A stretch of DNA of 23,852 nt from Candidatus Babelota bacterium (GTDB lineage Bacteria; Dependentiae; Babeliae; Babeliales; JABCYS01): positions 1-23,852 of the forward strand of contig JABCYS010000001.1 in assembly GCA_013290085.1 (NCBI GenBank), written 5' to 3'. The notes under the pieces are model-generated. The model saw nothing but the letters and a program-made list of their open reading frames with translations. It was not told the origin of the DNA and searched no databases. Below are positions 1 through 8,395 of this stretch, one piece after another. The position numbers and the translations under genes were made by a program. Numbering within the stretch: position 1 is the first letter of the stretch; the number at the start of each line of letters is the position of its first letter.

Positions 1-1209
1 AAAATATTGTTTGCGCCTGATATTCTAGAGGCAGTATTAACTTCACAAAAAGAAAATAAAAATAGTATGGGAATTTTGTTGCATATCGGGGCGTATCTGA
101 ACAAACCGAATAGCGTGAAGTTCTTACTTAACCATTCGCGTGCACATGAACTATCGAAAGAACAGTTATTTATAGCTCTTGCAGCTGCAGTAAAAGCAGA
201 TTATCAAGAAGTAGTGGATCTGTTGCTTAATTCTCAAAGTAATCCTTGTGCGCATATGATAATAGGTGAGTACAATTACATGGGTTCGCTTGTAAATTCA
301 AATAAAGACTCTGATGTTCTAGGTGCAATTCTTAGAATAGCTGCTAACTATGGTCATAAAGGCATGGTTGAGAAATTTCTCAATAATTATCATACGACGG
401 AATCTCTGTATTACGGTAGAAACGAAGATTACAGATCTATAAACTACCATAAGGCTAACAATGCAGGCATATTTACTGCTCTTAATGGCGCTGCATATGG
501 CGGCCATAAAGAGCTTGTTGCTTGGTTGCTTAATCCTCTGACTAACCCTCGCGCAGCTCAAATAAATGCCGGGGAGTTGGGGCGCGCTCTTAGGGCTGCT
601 GCATATGGTGGTCAGAAAGAACTTGTTGCTTGGCTACTTAATCCCCAGACTAATCCTCGTGCACATGAACTAACCGATGGGCAAGGCGGTTGGACCGTCA
701 ATCCTGACTTTGGGATTATTGAAGCGACGCCTGTTGGAAATTTAATGCGTCCCATACAGCTAGCAATTCAAGGAGGGCATCCAGAATTGGCTATGTGGTT
801 TGTAAATCCTCAGACCAATCCTTTTCCTTTTGCTAGCCAAATAAATCAAGGTTATGTCCTTGAAATAGCTGTTAATTATGGCTGTTATGAATTGGTTGAT
901 TGGTTGCTCAACCCTCAGACCAATCCGCGCTCTCAGGCTATAAGTGCTGAAGCTTTAGGAAATGCTCTTGCACATACGCACCGTCAGCCCAATCTAGAAA
1001 TCATTCGCCGCATTTTGACTGACCCTCGTGCTAGAGAGATATCCAATTTTTGGAAAGGTAAGGCTTACAATCGAATGCAACGTTGTAATTATAATCAGGC
1101 TTTTGAGAACAATGAGAGATTAAGAACGGAAATATTATCTCTATTTGACCAACATGGGCTTAGACCTATGCAAGAAAGTACGCGAATTAGGCGAGCGATA
1201 GCACCTTAA
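1..1209 (+). CDS. Ankyrin-repeat protein, 5' end cut by window edge
   Basis: The reading frame is open from the first base, so the true start lies outside the window; a TTG at 7 is only the first in-frame start-like codon. About 403 residues are visible. They consist of roughly seven or eight ankyrin-like units of about 35-40 residues, with the recurring pattern A-A-x-x-G-G-x-K-E-L-V-x-W-L-L followed by the linker NPQTNPRA. The units around residues 155-225 are nearly identical to each other, pointing to recent repeat expansion. No membrane segment or enzymatic domain is visible in the part present. Ankyrin repeats bind proteins, and in intracellular bacteria they are often found in effectors. 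The next gene starts 29 bases downstream on the same strand, so the two may be co-transcribed. A signal peptide cannot be assessed because the N-terminus is missing. The ankyrin call is firm; the target is unknown. Confidence 0.85.
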   Translation, partial: KILFAPDILEAVLTSQKENKNSMGILLHIGAYLNKPNSVKFLLNHSRAHELSKEQLFIALAAAVKADYQEVVDLLLNSQSNPCAHMIIGEYNYMGSLVNSNKDSDVLGAILRIAANYGHKGMVEKFLNNYHTTESLYYGRNEDYRSINYHKANNAGIFTALNGAAYGGHKELVAWLLNPLTNPRAAQINAGELGRALRAAAYGGQKELVAWLLNPQTNPRAHELTDGQGGWTVNPDFGIIEATPVGNLMRPIQLAIQGGHPELAMWFVNPQTNPFPFASQINQGYVLEIAVNYGCYELVDWLLNPQTNPRSQAISAEALGNALAHTHRQPNLEIIRRILTDPRAREISNFWKGKAYNRMQRCNYNQAFENNERLRTEILSLFDQHGLRPMQESTRIRRAIAP

Positions 1210-1238
1210 ACTAATGTGACCCTTAAAAGGACACCAAC

Positions 1239-3164
1239 ATGAACAACCATTTACATATCACCAACAAACTAGCACTTGCAACACTGTTTTCAGTAACCTT
1301 TTGCTTTGGTGCGCCAGGGGACAAAATAACCCTGGTTCCCGAAAAGAAGAGCTCGGAAACGTCGGGGAGCAGTAGCTCTGGAACCATTTCTTTATCCAGA
1401 GAAGTTGCAAATATATCAGAGACTATAAAGTTGATGATTGAAGAACCGGCACGGCTTGGACTTGAAGCGGGCGCATCATACGAAATCCCTCTAGAAAAAT
1501 TTACGCATGCAGGACTTACAAAAGTAGCAAGCTATATAACCCAGCTTCATGCAATCAAAGACCAATCACCGCGAGAAAAAATAGAAACTCTGCAAAAACT
1601 TATCCTTCAAAATGAAAAAACCCTCAAGGAGCGTCTTGACTTGCTCAAAGCTGCCGATTACTTGCAGATAAAAGATTTGCTTGAAGCCGTCAGCAGATTG
1701 CTAGCACAAGAGCTTGGAAGTGCAAAAAATGTAGAGAAATTTGCAAAAGGAGATAAGGAGTTCATAGCAACGACCAACATTGGTGGAGAAGGGTCTGTGC
1801 GGGTTGCGGATCATATTTTAAAAAAGATGCCGGTGCTCAAAAAAGAACTTATACCGCAACCCCAATTAACATTCTCAACTGAGACTGAGACCCGGAAGTT
1901 AGAAATTATTCAAGGTATGACTTTAAGAATACTGGACAAAGCAACAGGGACGGAGATTAGCAACTTTGCTGATGTAATTGACCTAGAGCTGTCATCTGAT
2001 AAAAAAATGGCACTGGTAACGCTTTTCGATAGAACTAGCCGATTAATAAGCATGACAACGGATATAACAATACGGAATTTTGGTAATCAAGAATTCCCAC
2101 GTTTTACACCCGATGGCAATAATCTGTTGGTACATGGTGACGGCAACGTCACCATAATGGACGCCACAACTGGTATGCAGGTATTGCGTATTCCTAATGT
2201 ATCTTTGGCTTTGGCTGGATTATCGCCTGATGGTCAAATCTTAGCGGTAACTCCGAATGATGACGATGGCAGTGGTGATGAATTTGATGCTACCCGGATA
2301 ATAGAGATAGCAACAGGCAGAGTAATAAGGGAATTTGATTCTTCTCATATAAAATTTACCAAAGACAATAATAAGATATGGGTAGCACGAAATGTACGCA
2401 ATGAAGCTGGCCAGCTTCATGAAACTTCAGAACTAGTAGATCTAAAAAATGGCAAAGTAATAAAGAGTGTTGCTGCTGCGCACATTCTGAATATTTCCCC
2501 AGATGGAAGTACGATTGGAATAATACCTTCACATGCTGATAGCGCACAGATATTCGAAGCAACAACGGGAGATTTGTTATGCTCTATTGAAAGATGTTTT
2601 CACAATGGCATACATTTTTCCCCTAATGGCAAGATTGCACAGTTTCAAACATGGACTGATGAGGGCCGTAGCCGCTACGAAACAGGCTGTTCTAAAATAA
2701 TAGATGTAACAACTGGTAGAGAGATATATAGAATTAAAAAGAACTTTGCAGGTTTAGAATTTTCGCCTGATAGTACTAAGGCAATTGTGTTTCATGATCC
2801 CAAAGACAACTTTCATGATAACACTGATGAGATCCTTGAATTAGTAGATCTGACAACCGGCACTGTGGAAAAGAGATTTTACGGAGTATGGAGTGATTCA
2901 AAGCCTTCCCCTGATTGGGACAAACTACTGATACATTTTAAAAATGACACCAGGGAAATATGGAACTTTGCTCCAATAATCCGCAATGTTTATTTGCCAC
3001 ACGCGCTGACCATTGCCGCTCTGGCAAGAAATCATAACATTGAGCAGGGAACTGTTATGGAGCAGCGTTGGAATCAGCTTGGCGAAGAACGGCAGGCACT
3101 CCTTAATGAACGATTTGGTGGAACAAGGAGCAATTTCTTGTCACGAATCCTACATCGAAGATAA
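1239..3164 (+). CDS. Exported Skp1/BTB-like domain fused to a seven-blade WD-like beta-propeller
   Basis: The protein has 641 residues. An N-terminal signal peptide (hydrophobic residues 10-24, likely cleaved near FCFGA) is followed by a Ser-rich linker. Residues about 48-160 resemble eukaryotic Skp1: SETIKLMIEEP and IPLEKF match the POZ half (Skp1 TIKTMLEDL and VPLPNV), and AADYLQIKDLLEA matches the Skp1 helix AANYLDIKGLLDV. Residues about 225-580 hold seven blade-like repeats with a D-x-x-T-G turn, near 233, 308, 357, 402, 441, 490 and 538, each followed by a strand containing SPDG or similar. Skp1 is the adaptor of SCF ubiquitin ligases, and propellers often bind substrates; a role in host ubiquitination is inference. 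The Shine-Dalgarno AAAAGGA precedes the ATG. A plain BTB/POZ domain is the main alternative to Skp1. The propeller is more certain than its exact family. Confidence 0.75.
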   Translation: MNNHLHITNKLALATLFSVTFCFGAPGDKITLVPEKKSSETSGSSSSGTISLSREVANISETIKLMIEEPARLGLEAGASYEIPLEKFTHAGLTKVASYITQLHAIKDQSPREKIETLQKLILQNEKTLKERLDLLKAADYLQIKDLLEAVSRLLAQELGSAKNVEKFAKGDKEFIATTNIGGEGSVRVADHILKKMPVLKKELIPQPQLTFSTETETRKLEIIQGMTLRILDKATGTEISNFADVIDLELSSDKKMALVTLFDRTSRLISMTTDITIRNFGNQEFPRFTPDGNNLLVHGDGNVTIMDATTGMQVLRIPNVSLALAGLSPDGQILAVTPNDDDGSGDEFDATRIIEIATGRVIREFDSSHIKFTKDNNKIWVARNVRNEAGQLHETSELVDLKNGKVIKSVAAAHILNISPDGSTIGIIPSHADSAQIFEATTGDLLCSIERCFHNGIHFSPNGKIAQFQTWTDEGRSRYETGCSKIIDVTTGREIYRIKKNFAGLEFSPDSTKAIVFHDPKDNFHDNTDEILELVDLTTGTVEKRFYGVWSDSKPSPDWDKLLIHFKNDTREIWNFAPIIRNVYLPHALTIAALARNHNIEQGTVMEQRWNQLGEERQALLNERFGGTRSNFLSRILHRR

Positions 3165-3179
3165 AGTTAGAAAAGAACA

Positions 3180-3207
3180 AGCCTCGATGGGCGGACCAGT
3201 CGAGGCT
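3180..3207 (+). terminator. Inverted repeat after the Skp1-like gene, possible terminator
   Basis: The 8-base arms AGCCTCGA (3180-3187) and TCGAGGCT (3200-3207) pair perfectly, and an inner TGG/CCA extends the stem. It lies 15 bases after the stop codon. There is no clear T-run behind it, so termination is only likely from position. The rest of the 299-base gap to ftsH contains a second weak hairpin (3300-3317, followed by TTTT) and a possible promoter, but no gene or RNA that I recognise. Confidence 0.35.
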
Positions 3208-3349
3208 CTATTGTAGCTAACAACAACCAAAGCCTCTTCGACTTTAGCCAGTTAGCCATGGAAGTAGGTCAGTATACTTAACTCCTGCTCAATACCATGA
3301 GAATCCCTTCGGAATCTTTTCCATCTCATATGCCCCATACCCTCACAGA

Positions 3350-3377
3350 TCGACAATTTCTTGTTTTACCCTATGCT
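3350..3377 (+). promoter_or_regulatory. Possible sigma70-type promoter for ftsH
   Basis: TCGACA (3350-3355) and TATGCT (3372-3377) are separated by 16 bases, giving 5/6 and 4/6 matches to the -35 and -10 consensus. The predicted start lies about 80 bases before the ftsH ATG. A similar hexamer pair with the same -10 and spacing is seen upstream of the peptide/nth genes. Confidence 0.3.
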
Positions 3378-3463
3378 AAGGGTTATCTAAAAAAAGGGGG
3401 TTTTTCTCCTCCATGAACAAAATCATATAGTAAAGCCATTCGAATAAGTTAAGGTAAAAAACT

Positions 3464-6106
3464 ATGAAAAAAAGGTTTAAAAAAACTGTTTCGTTCCAAG
3501 GCGGGCCTCGCAATATTATTGTGATGGTCGGTCTTTTAATTCTTGGTCTCTTTGTTCTTACCAAGCTCAATGAAATTACTTATCAAACCAAGCCCATGAG
3601 CTACACATCTTTTTTAAAGAATGTTGAAGCTGATGAAGTTAAAGCTATCCAAGTCTCAGGTCAGGATGTGTACGGTGTTCTAAAAAATGGAACTCGCTTT
3701 GAAACCGTTTTCCCTGAAAATATCCAAAATTGGGAACTGTTTAAAAATCACAATGTTGAAGTTACTATTCAAAATCCAAGTGAAACATGGAATTTTTCAG
3801 CCATTTTTGCATGGATATCTATTTTAGTTGCACTTGGAGCATTAGGTATATTCCTCTATCGCCAACGCCAATCAGGCGGCAGTGGCGGTAACATTTTTTC
3901 AATTGGCAAAAGCCGTGCAAAAATGTTTATGCCTTCAACAATCAAAGTTAAGTTTAACGATGTTGCCGGTGCTCAAGAGGCAAAACAAGAACTCAAAGAC
4001 GTTGTCGACTTTCTAAAAAATCCCGAAAAATATAAACGACTGGGTGCAAAAATAACCAGAGGTGTGCTCTTAGTCGGAGAACCAGGCAACGGCAAAACTC
4101 TCCTTGCTAAAGCAGTTGCTGGTGAAGCGAACGTTCCGTTCTTTAGCATTACCGGTTCAGACTTTATAGAAGTTTTTGTCGGTGTTGGTGCGGCGCGCGT
4201 TCGTGATTTATTTGCACAAGCACGCAAAGCTGCCCCGGCCATTGTTTTTATCGATGAAATAGATGCAATCGGTCGTCAACGTGGCAGTGGTTTTGGTGGC
4301 GGTCACGACGAACGTGAACAAACATTAAATCAGTTACTTACTGAAATGGATGGCTTTGATACGTACGGCGCACCGGTGATTGTTCTTGCTGCAACCAATA
4401 TGCCCGATGTTCTTGATAAAGCATTACTACGTCCCGGCAGATTTGACCGTCGCGTGAATGTTCCATTCCCTGATCAAGAGAGCCGCGAACAAATTTTACG
4501 TGTTCATGCGGCAACGGTAGAAGTGGGTCCTGAAGTAGATTTTAAGAAAATCGCGGCAGACACTTCTGGCTTTAGTGGCGCTGATCTAGCAAACCTCGTG
4601 AACATTGCTGCCATCAACGCTTCAAAAAATAATCAACGATTTGTTACACAAAAAGATTTTGAAGAAGCGCACAAAACGGTGGTGCAATCACATGCGACAG
4701 GCGGGATTAGAACTTCTGCTGAGAAGAGTCAATACACACCAAAAATGTATATGCCGTCTCAAGTAAAAGTTAATTTTGATTCTGTTGCCGGTGCTGACGA
4801 AGCAAAAGAAGAACTGGTTGACGTGGTTGATTTCCTCAAAAACCCACAAAAATTTAATCGCCTCGGCGCTAAGCTTCCACGTGGCGTCTTGCTCATTGGT
4901 GAGCCGGGCAACGGTAAAACTTTGCTAGCAAAAGCTGTTGCTGGTGAAGCAAACGTTCCCTTTTTTAGTGCCAGCGGATCCGAGTTTGTCGAAAAATATG
5001 TTGGTGTTGGTGCAGCTCGTGTCAGAGAACTTTTTACCTCTGCACGTCGCCATGCTCCGGCAATTATATTTATTGATGAAATTGATGCCGTGGGTAGAAG
5101 CCGCGGTGGTGCTGATGGCGGGCACGAAGAACGTGAACAAACATTGAACCAACTTCTGATTGAGATGGACGGCTTTGAAACTTCTTCAACACCGTTAATA
5201 GTTATCGGTGCGACCAACCGCGTAGATATTCTTGATAAAGCATTACTGCGTCCTGGTCGTTTTGATAAAAAAGTAGAAGTGCCTTATCCAGATTTAATGA
5301 GCAGAAAAAAAATATTATTGGTCCATGCCAAAGATAAAAAAATCGATCCGTCAGTAAACTTCGATACTCTTGCAAAAGGTACACCAGGCTTTACCGGTGC
5401 TGACTTGGCAAATCTTATCAATGAAGCGGCAATCTTAGCTTCAAAACTAGGCAGGGATGCTGTTACGGTTGAAGATTTTGAAGAAGCACGAGACAAAGTT
5501 TTGCTTGGTAAAGAATCGAAGAGCAAATTACTTACCGAAAAAGAACGAGAAGTTACCGCCTTTCACGAAGCCGGGCACGCACTGGTACGGCTTCTGCTTC
5601 CTGAATACAGTGACCCATTGTATAAGGTGACTATCGTTCCCCGTGGACAGGCATTAGGGGTTACCCACTCATTACCAGAAAAAGAAAAATATACCGCTGA
5701 TCGCGAAGAGATGTTGGCAACCATAGCCTCTGCTTTGGGTGGCCGGGTTGCTGAAGAACTCGTATTTAATAAATTAGAAACTGGTGCTGCAAGCGATTTC
5801 CAAAAAGCTACCAGCATAGCCCGAGACATGGTCTGCCGTTACGGTATGTCCGAAAAACTGGGACCCATTTTCTATGATCCGAATAGAGGGACCTATAAGT
5901 ACTCTGAACACACCTCGGAACTTATTGATGAAGAGGTTCGATCTATTACGGAACAATGCTATAAACGGGCATCAGAACTTCTGAAAACCAATCGGGATAA
6001 GCTTGATAAGCTTGCCAATGCCTTGCTTACCAAAGAAACCTTGTATGCGGGTGAGATTTACGAACTTCTTGGCATAACGCCTCGCGAACAATTCAAACTT
6101 TCTTAA
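3464..6106 (+). CDS. ftsH: FtsH-family membrane protease with two tandem AAA domains
   Basis: FtsH is a membrane-anchored, ATP-driven zinc protease that degrades membrane and regulatory proteins. This one has 880 residues, against about 610-650 usually. Order: TM1 (17-35), periplasmic domain, TM2 (112-132), AAA-1 (about 164-409), AAA-2 (about 437-680), M41 peptidase (about 690-870). Both AAA modules keep Walker A GEPGNGKT (205-212 and 479-486), Walker B (FIDEID at 262-267 and 536-541), the pore loop (FVG 238-240; YVG 512-514) and two arginine fingers (R323/R326; R596/R599). The peptidase has HEAGH (701-705) and the third zinc ligand D778. The two modules repeat with an offset of 274 residues, each beginning KM(F/Y)MPS. 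In AAA-1, the usual NEAA after the sensor-2 region reads NIAA. The likely Shine-Dalgarno is AAGG, nine bases before the ATG. The suhB-like gene follows after seven bases. Confidence 0.95.
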   Translation: MKKRFKKTVSFQGGPRNIIVMVGLLILGLFVLTKLNEITYQTKPMSYTSFLKNVEADEVKAIQVSGQDVYGVLKNGTRFETVFPENIQNWELFKNHNVEVTIQNPSETWNFSAIFAWISILVALGALGIFLYRQRQSGGSGGNIFSIGKSRAKMFMPSTIKVKFNDVAGAQEAKQELKDVVDFLKNPEKYKRLGAKITRGVLLVGEPGNGKTLLAKAVAGEANVPFFSITGSDFIEVFVGVGAARVRDLFAQARKAAPAIVFIDEIDAIGRQRGSGFGGGHDEREQTLNQLLTEMDGFDTYGAPVIVLAATNMPDVLDKALLRPGRFDRRVNVPFPDQESREQILRVHAATVEVGPEVDFKKIAADTSGFSGADLANLVNIAAINASKNNQRFVTQKDFEEAHKTVVQSHATGGIRTSAEKSQYTPKMYMPSQVKVNFDSVAGADEAKEELVDVVDFLKNPQKFNRLGAKLPRGVLLIGEPGNGKTLLAKAVAGEANVPFFSASGSEFVEKYVGVGAARVRELFTSARRHAPAIIFIDEIDAVGRSRGGADGGHEEREQTLNQLLIEMDGFETSSTPLIVIGATNRVDILDKALLRPGRFDKKVEVPYPDLMSRKKILLVHAKDKKIDPSVNFDTLAKGTPGFTGADLANLINEAAILASKLGRDAVTVEDFEEARDKVLLGKESKSKLLTEKEREVTAFHEAGHALVRLLLPEYSDPLYKVTIVPRGQALGVTHSLPEKEKYTADREEMLATIASALGGRVAEELVFNKLETGAASDFQKATSIARDMVCRYGMSEKLGPIFYDPNRGTYKYSEHTSELIDEEVRSITEQCYKRASELLKTNRDKLDKLANALLTKETLYAGEIYELLGITPREQFKLS

Positions 6107-6113
6107 GGCTCGC

Positions 6114-6887
6114 ATGAAGATTGGACTACAAAAAGAGGTAGAGTCAATTATTCGCCGCACGGGAGAAATCATTCTCTCGTACCGTTTTAAGAAACTTTCT
6201 CGTGTAGTCAAACCGGGGGCCGGCTTTGTAACCGAGGCTGACCTGGCGGCTGAAGAGTTCTTGATTAAGGAGCTTTCCAAAATAGAACCGGGAATAGCCT
6301 TTTTTGCAGAAGAAAACGGCAAATCAAACCAGGGTTCCAGCGATTATTGTTGGGTTATAGACCCCCTGGACGGAACCACCAATTTTGCCTACGGGCTTCC
6401 CCACTTTTGCATCTCAGTAGCCCTGACCCATAAAAACAAGCCTATGCTTGGCTTTGTTTACCAGCCATTGCTCAATGAGATGTTCTTTGCCCAGGAGGGA
6501 AAAGGGGCCTTTTTAAACGGCTCTCCGCTGAAAGTTTCAGGGGTCAAAAGGATAGAGGATGCTTTCCTCCTGTTTTGCATACCCTACGGTAAAAATGCCG
6601 GATCATTTAAGCTCTTTGAGCATGTGCTCCAGTTAAGCCAAAAAGCCTACTCTATGCGTCTGCTCGGGGCTGCTGCCCTTGATCAGTCGTACGTGGGGGC
6701 AGGGCGCCTAGACGGTATGTTCTTTGAGCAGCTTTCCTGGTGGGACGTGGCTGCGGGGTCTTTGATCATCCAAGAGGCGGGGGGAAAAGTCTCTGATTAT
6801 AAGGGAAACCCCATCAAGCCTGGATTTAAATCATTTATTGCGGGAAACCCCTGGATCCATGAGCTTTTGGTTCAAGAATTGGGCTAA
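6114..6887 (+). CDS. suhB: Inositol-monophosphatase-family phosphatase (SuhB-like)
   Basis: The protein has 257 residues, normal for the family. The metal-binding and catalytic motifs are present: EE (66-67), DPLDGTTN (83-90) and WDVAAG (210-215), with the late family signature LGAAALDQSYVGAGRLDG (184-201). The family hydrolyses phosphate esters such as inositol-1-phosphate using Mg2+. Exact substrate cannot be fixed from sequence: SuhB, histidinol-phosphate phosphatase and nucleotide (CysQ-type) phosphatases share this fold, but SuhB fits best. The start is supported by AAGG overlapping the ftsH stop codon and by the seven-base gap, so it is probably translated from the ftsH message. The gene appears richer in GGG and CCC codons and in GC than its neighbours by eye, which may indicate separate origin. 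Confidence 0.88.
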   Translation: MKIGLQKEVESIIRRTGEIILSYRFKKLSRVVKPGAGFVTEADLAAEEFLIKELSKIEPGIAFFAEENGKSNQGSSDYCWVIDPLDGTTNFAYGLPHFCISVALTHKNKPMLGFVYQPLLNEMFFAQEGKGAFLNGSPLKVSGVKRIEDAFLLFCIPYGKNAGSFKLFEHVLQLSQKAYSMRLLGAAALDQSYVGAGRLDGMFFEQLSWWDVAAGSLIIQEAGGKVSDYKGNPIKPGFKSFIAGNPWIHELLVQELG

Positions 6888-6966
6888 AAAGGGATAATTG
6901 AAAAAAAGCGCTTTTAGAGTAAGCTATTACCTCAAGCGATGAAATTTTTGAAAGGAACGAATCATC

Positions 6967-7167
6967 ATGGCACGTATTTGTGAAGTGTGCGACAAAAGAC
7001 CTCAGGTGGGTAACCTGGTGAGTCATGCGAATAACCGAGTAAAACGTTGGATATACCCAAACACCCATAAAATCCGCTTTAAAGTGCCGGGTTCTTCAAA
7101 AGGGGTGACCAGAGGTTCTGTCTGTACCAAGTGTGTAAAATCAGGAAAAATAGAAAAAGTTGTATAA
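6967..7167 (+). CDS. rpmB: 50S ribosomal protein L28
   Basis: The 66-residue protein has the L28 signature: CEVCDKRPQVGN at the start, SHANNRVKRW, then FKVPGSSKGVT and VCTKC near the end. The two CxxC pairs (C6/C9 and the CTKC pair) make it the zinc-binding form of L28. It is a structural component of the large ribosomal subunit. The Shine-Dalgarno AAAGGAA precedes the ATG. rpsT begins 10 bases after the stop, so the two ribosomal genes form an operon that ends at the hairpin near 7481. A 12-base palindrome AAAAGCGCTTTT lies at 6904-6915 in the leader. Confidence 0.95.
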   Translation: MARICEVCDKRPQVGNLVSHANNRVKRWIYPNTHKIRFKVPGSSKGVTRGSVCTKCVKSGKIEKVV

Positions 7168-7177
7168 AAGGTAAATC

Positions 7178-7453
7178 ATGGCAAATCTGAAATCTGCTCA
7201 AAAACAAGCAAGAAAAAATCTTAAGCGTCGGACTATAAACTCAGCTCGCAAAACTGCTATAAAAACGGCGGTAAAAAAAGTCCTTGATGCACTTGAAACA
7301 AAAAACATTGAGCAAGCACAGATCCTTTTCAAAGATGTCCAAGCACAATTTGCTCGCGCCAAGAGCAAGGGACTTGTTCATAGAAATAATGCCTCACATA
7401 AAGTGAGCGGATTGGCAAAGAAAGTGGCTGCGTTATCTCGAACAGAAAAGTAA
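7178..7453 (+). CDS. rpsT: 30S ribosomal protein S20
   Basis: This 91-residue, Lys/Arg-rich helical protein begins MANLKSAQKQARKN, the typical S20 start, and carries the conserved C-terminal stretch GLVHRNNASHKVSGLAKKV. S20 binds 16S rRNA in the small subunit. It is preceded by AAAAGG and follows rpmB after 10 bases. The usual length is about 85-90 residues, so it is complete. Confidence 0.95.
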   Translation: MANLKSAQKQARKNLKRRTINSARKTAIKTAVKKVLDALETKNIEQAQILFKDVQAQFARAKSKGLVHRNNASHKVSGLAKKVAALSRTEK

Positions 7454-7480
7454 GCGCTCTCTTTAAAAAGAAATAAAAAA

Positions 7481-7511
7481 AGCCTTTGGGTTAAAATCCA
7501 GAGGCTTTTTT
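7481..7511. terminator. Bidirectional terminator between rpsT and a convergent gene
   Basis: The arms AGCCTTTGG (7481-7489) and CCAGAGGCT (7498-7506) pair with one G-T wobble around an 8-base loop. A T-run follows on the plus strand (7506-7511), and an A-run precedes it (T-run for the minus strand). It sits between the convergent stops of rpsT (7453) and the minus-strand gene (7530). Confidence 0.85.
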
Positions 7512-7529
7512 GTTTGGATATTTTTTGTA

Positions 7530-7865
7530 CTATTTTTCTTTGGTAAGTACGTTGGCAATTGATGGGGTAACACTCATTTTAGATCCTTTGGTATTCACAT
7601 CTAAAATAACCGCATTAACATTCTGGGGTATTCTAAGTGTTAAAAATTCTGACGTTATAAGGCCCGTGTGATCGATTGCTTGAATTCTATGGCCTTCCTG
7701 CGGTGTAACATCAATAGACTTTTTTGTGTTTGTAGTAACGCATAGCTCGTTTACATCATCCACATAAACACAAATAGGTTTAGCTGAGGTTGTTTGTATG
7801 GTAAGTTTTGCTGCATATGCCTGACTGCTAACTACAAGAATGCTCAACAAAATATGTTTTTTCAT
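7530..7865 (-). CDS. Small secreted protein of unknown function (111 aa)
   Basis: The start is placed at the ATG at 7865 because AAAGGGGAAATC precedes it and the protein then begins with a clean signal peptide (MKKHILLSILVVSSQAYA, cut before AKLT). A longer frame to 7913 would put extra residues in front of that signal. The mature part of about 93 residues is rich in beta-branched residues and contains two cysteines about ten residues apart (ICVYVDDVNELCV), which could form a disulphide. No family is recognised. It starts 10 bases after the stop of the other small secreted gene, so the pair forms an operon. It probably acts in the periplasm or outside the cell. Confidence 0.7.
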   Translation of the reverse strand: MKKHILLSILVVSSQAYAAKLTIQTTSAKPICVYVDDVNELCVTTNTKKSIDVTPQEGHRIQAIDHTGLITSEFLTLRIPQNVNAVILDVNTKGSKMSVTPSIANVLTKEK

Positions 7866-7875
7866 GATTTCCCCT

Positions 7876-8274
7876 TTAGTGTGCTGGAAGTAATTGCCCT
7901 GAACTAGCGGCAAACGTTATTTGTTGGTTCGCCTGTAGTTTTGGATTTATCGCTACCGTTACCGTCACAACAGGACTGGTGTTACTAATTGTAAAGTTAT
8001 AATTTTGTGAAGATAAATTGCTTTTTCGAGCAAAAGCTTTTAATGGGTAGGCGGTATTAGTGGTAAGGCCTGACCGAAAGCTTATGCTACTGCCCCCTGG
8101 TGCTGTGAACGCAGGAAGAGTTAATGTTTGGCGCCCGAGCGTTATTTCGATTGGTTCAGTAACGGTTTTATCAGAATTAAAAGTTACTGCTACGGTTGGT
8201 CCTTGCGCATTGATAATGCCTCCACAGATTCCCGTAACAAAAATGGTTAGTAAAAGCTTTTTAATAATAAACAT
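7876..8274 (-). CDS. Small secreted protein of unknown function (132 aa)
   Basis: The protein has an N-terminal signal peptide (MFIIKKLLLTIFVTGICGGIINA, likely cut before QGP). The mature part is rich in Thr, Ser, Val and Asn with alternating polar and hydrophobic residues, suggesting a small beta-sandwich. It has no cysteine outside the signal. No family is recognised. The start has a strong Shine-Dalgarno (AAGGAGACC) and a good promoter about 30 bases further up. It is the first gene of a two-gene operon with the 111-residue secreted protein. Confidence 0.7.
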   Translation of the reverse strand: MFIIKKLLLTIFVTGICGGIINAQGPTVAVTFNSDKTVTEPIEITLGRQTLTLPAFTAPGGSSISFRSGLTTNTAYPLKAFARKSNLSSQNYNFTISNTSPVVTVTVAINPKLQANQQITFAASSGQLLPAH

Positions 8275-8309
8275 AATGGTCTCCTTGTTTGTGCTTGCTT
8301 CTTACTCTA

Positions 8310-8339
8310 ATAATAATTACTTATTGCATTAATTATCAA
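8310..8339 (-). promoter_or_regulatory. Promoter of the two-gene secreted-protein operon
   Basis: Read on the minus strand, TTGATA (8334-8339) and TATTAT (8310-8315) are separated by 18 bases; each is a 5/6 match to the sigma70 consensus. The predicted start is about 28 bases before the ATG at 8274. The surrounding DNA is AT-rich. Confidence 0.55.
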
Positions 8340-8395
8340 GGATATATTTTTTGAAGTTGCTTGCGGGAGAATATTTCCCCTGTCCCACCTCTGCG

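Noticed and set aside
4759..5217. A 152-codon open frame antisense to ftsH
   Set aside because: It mirrors the AAA-2 coding sequence, has a similar partner antisense to AAA-1 (3973-4242), and has no ribosome-binding site; it is a by-product of codon bias in the repeated domain.
3464..6106. Tandem AAA as an assembly or sequencing duplication
   Set aside because: The two modules differ throughout at both DNA and protein level while all motifs remain intact and the frame is continuous.
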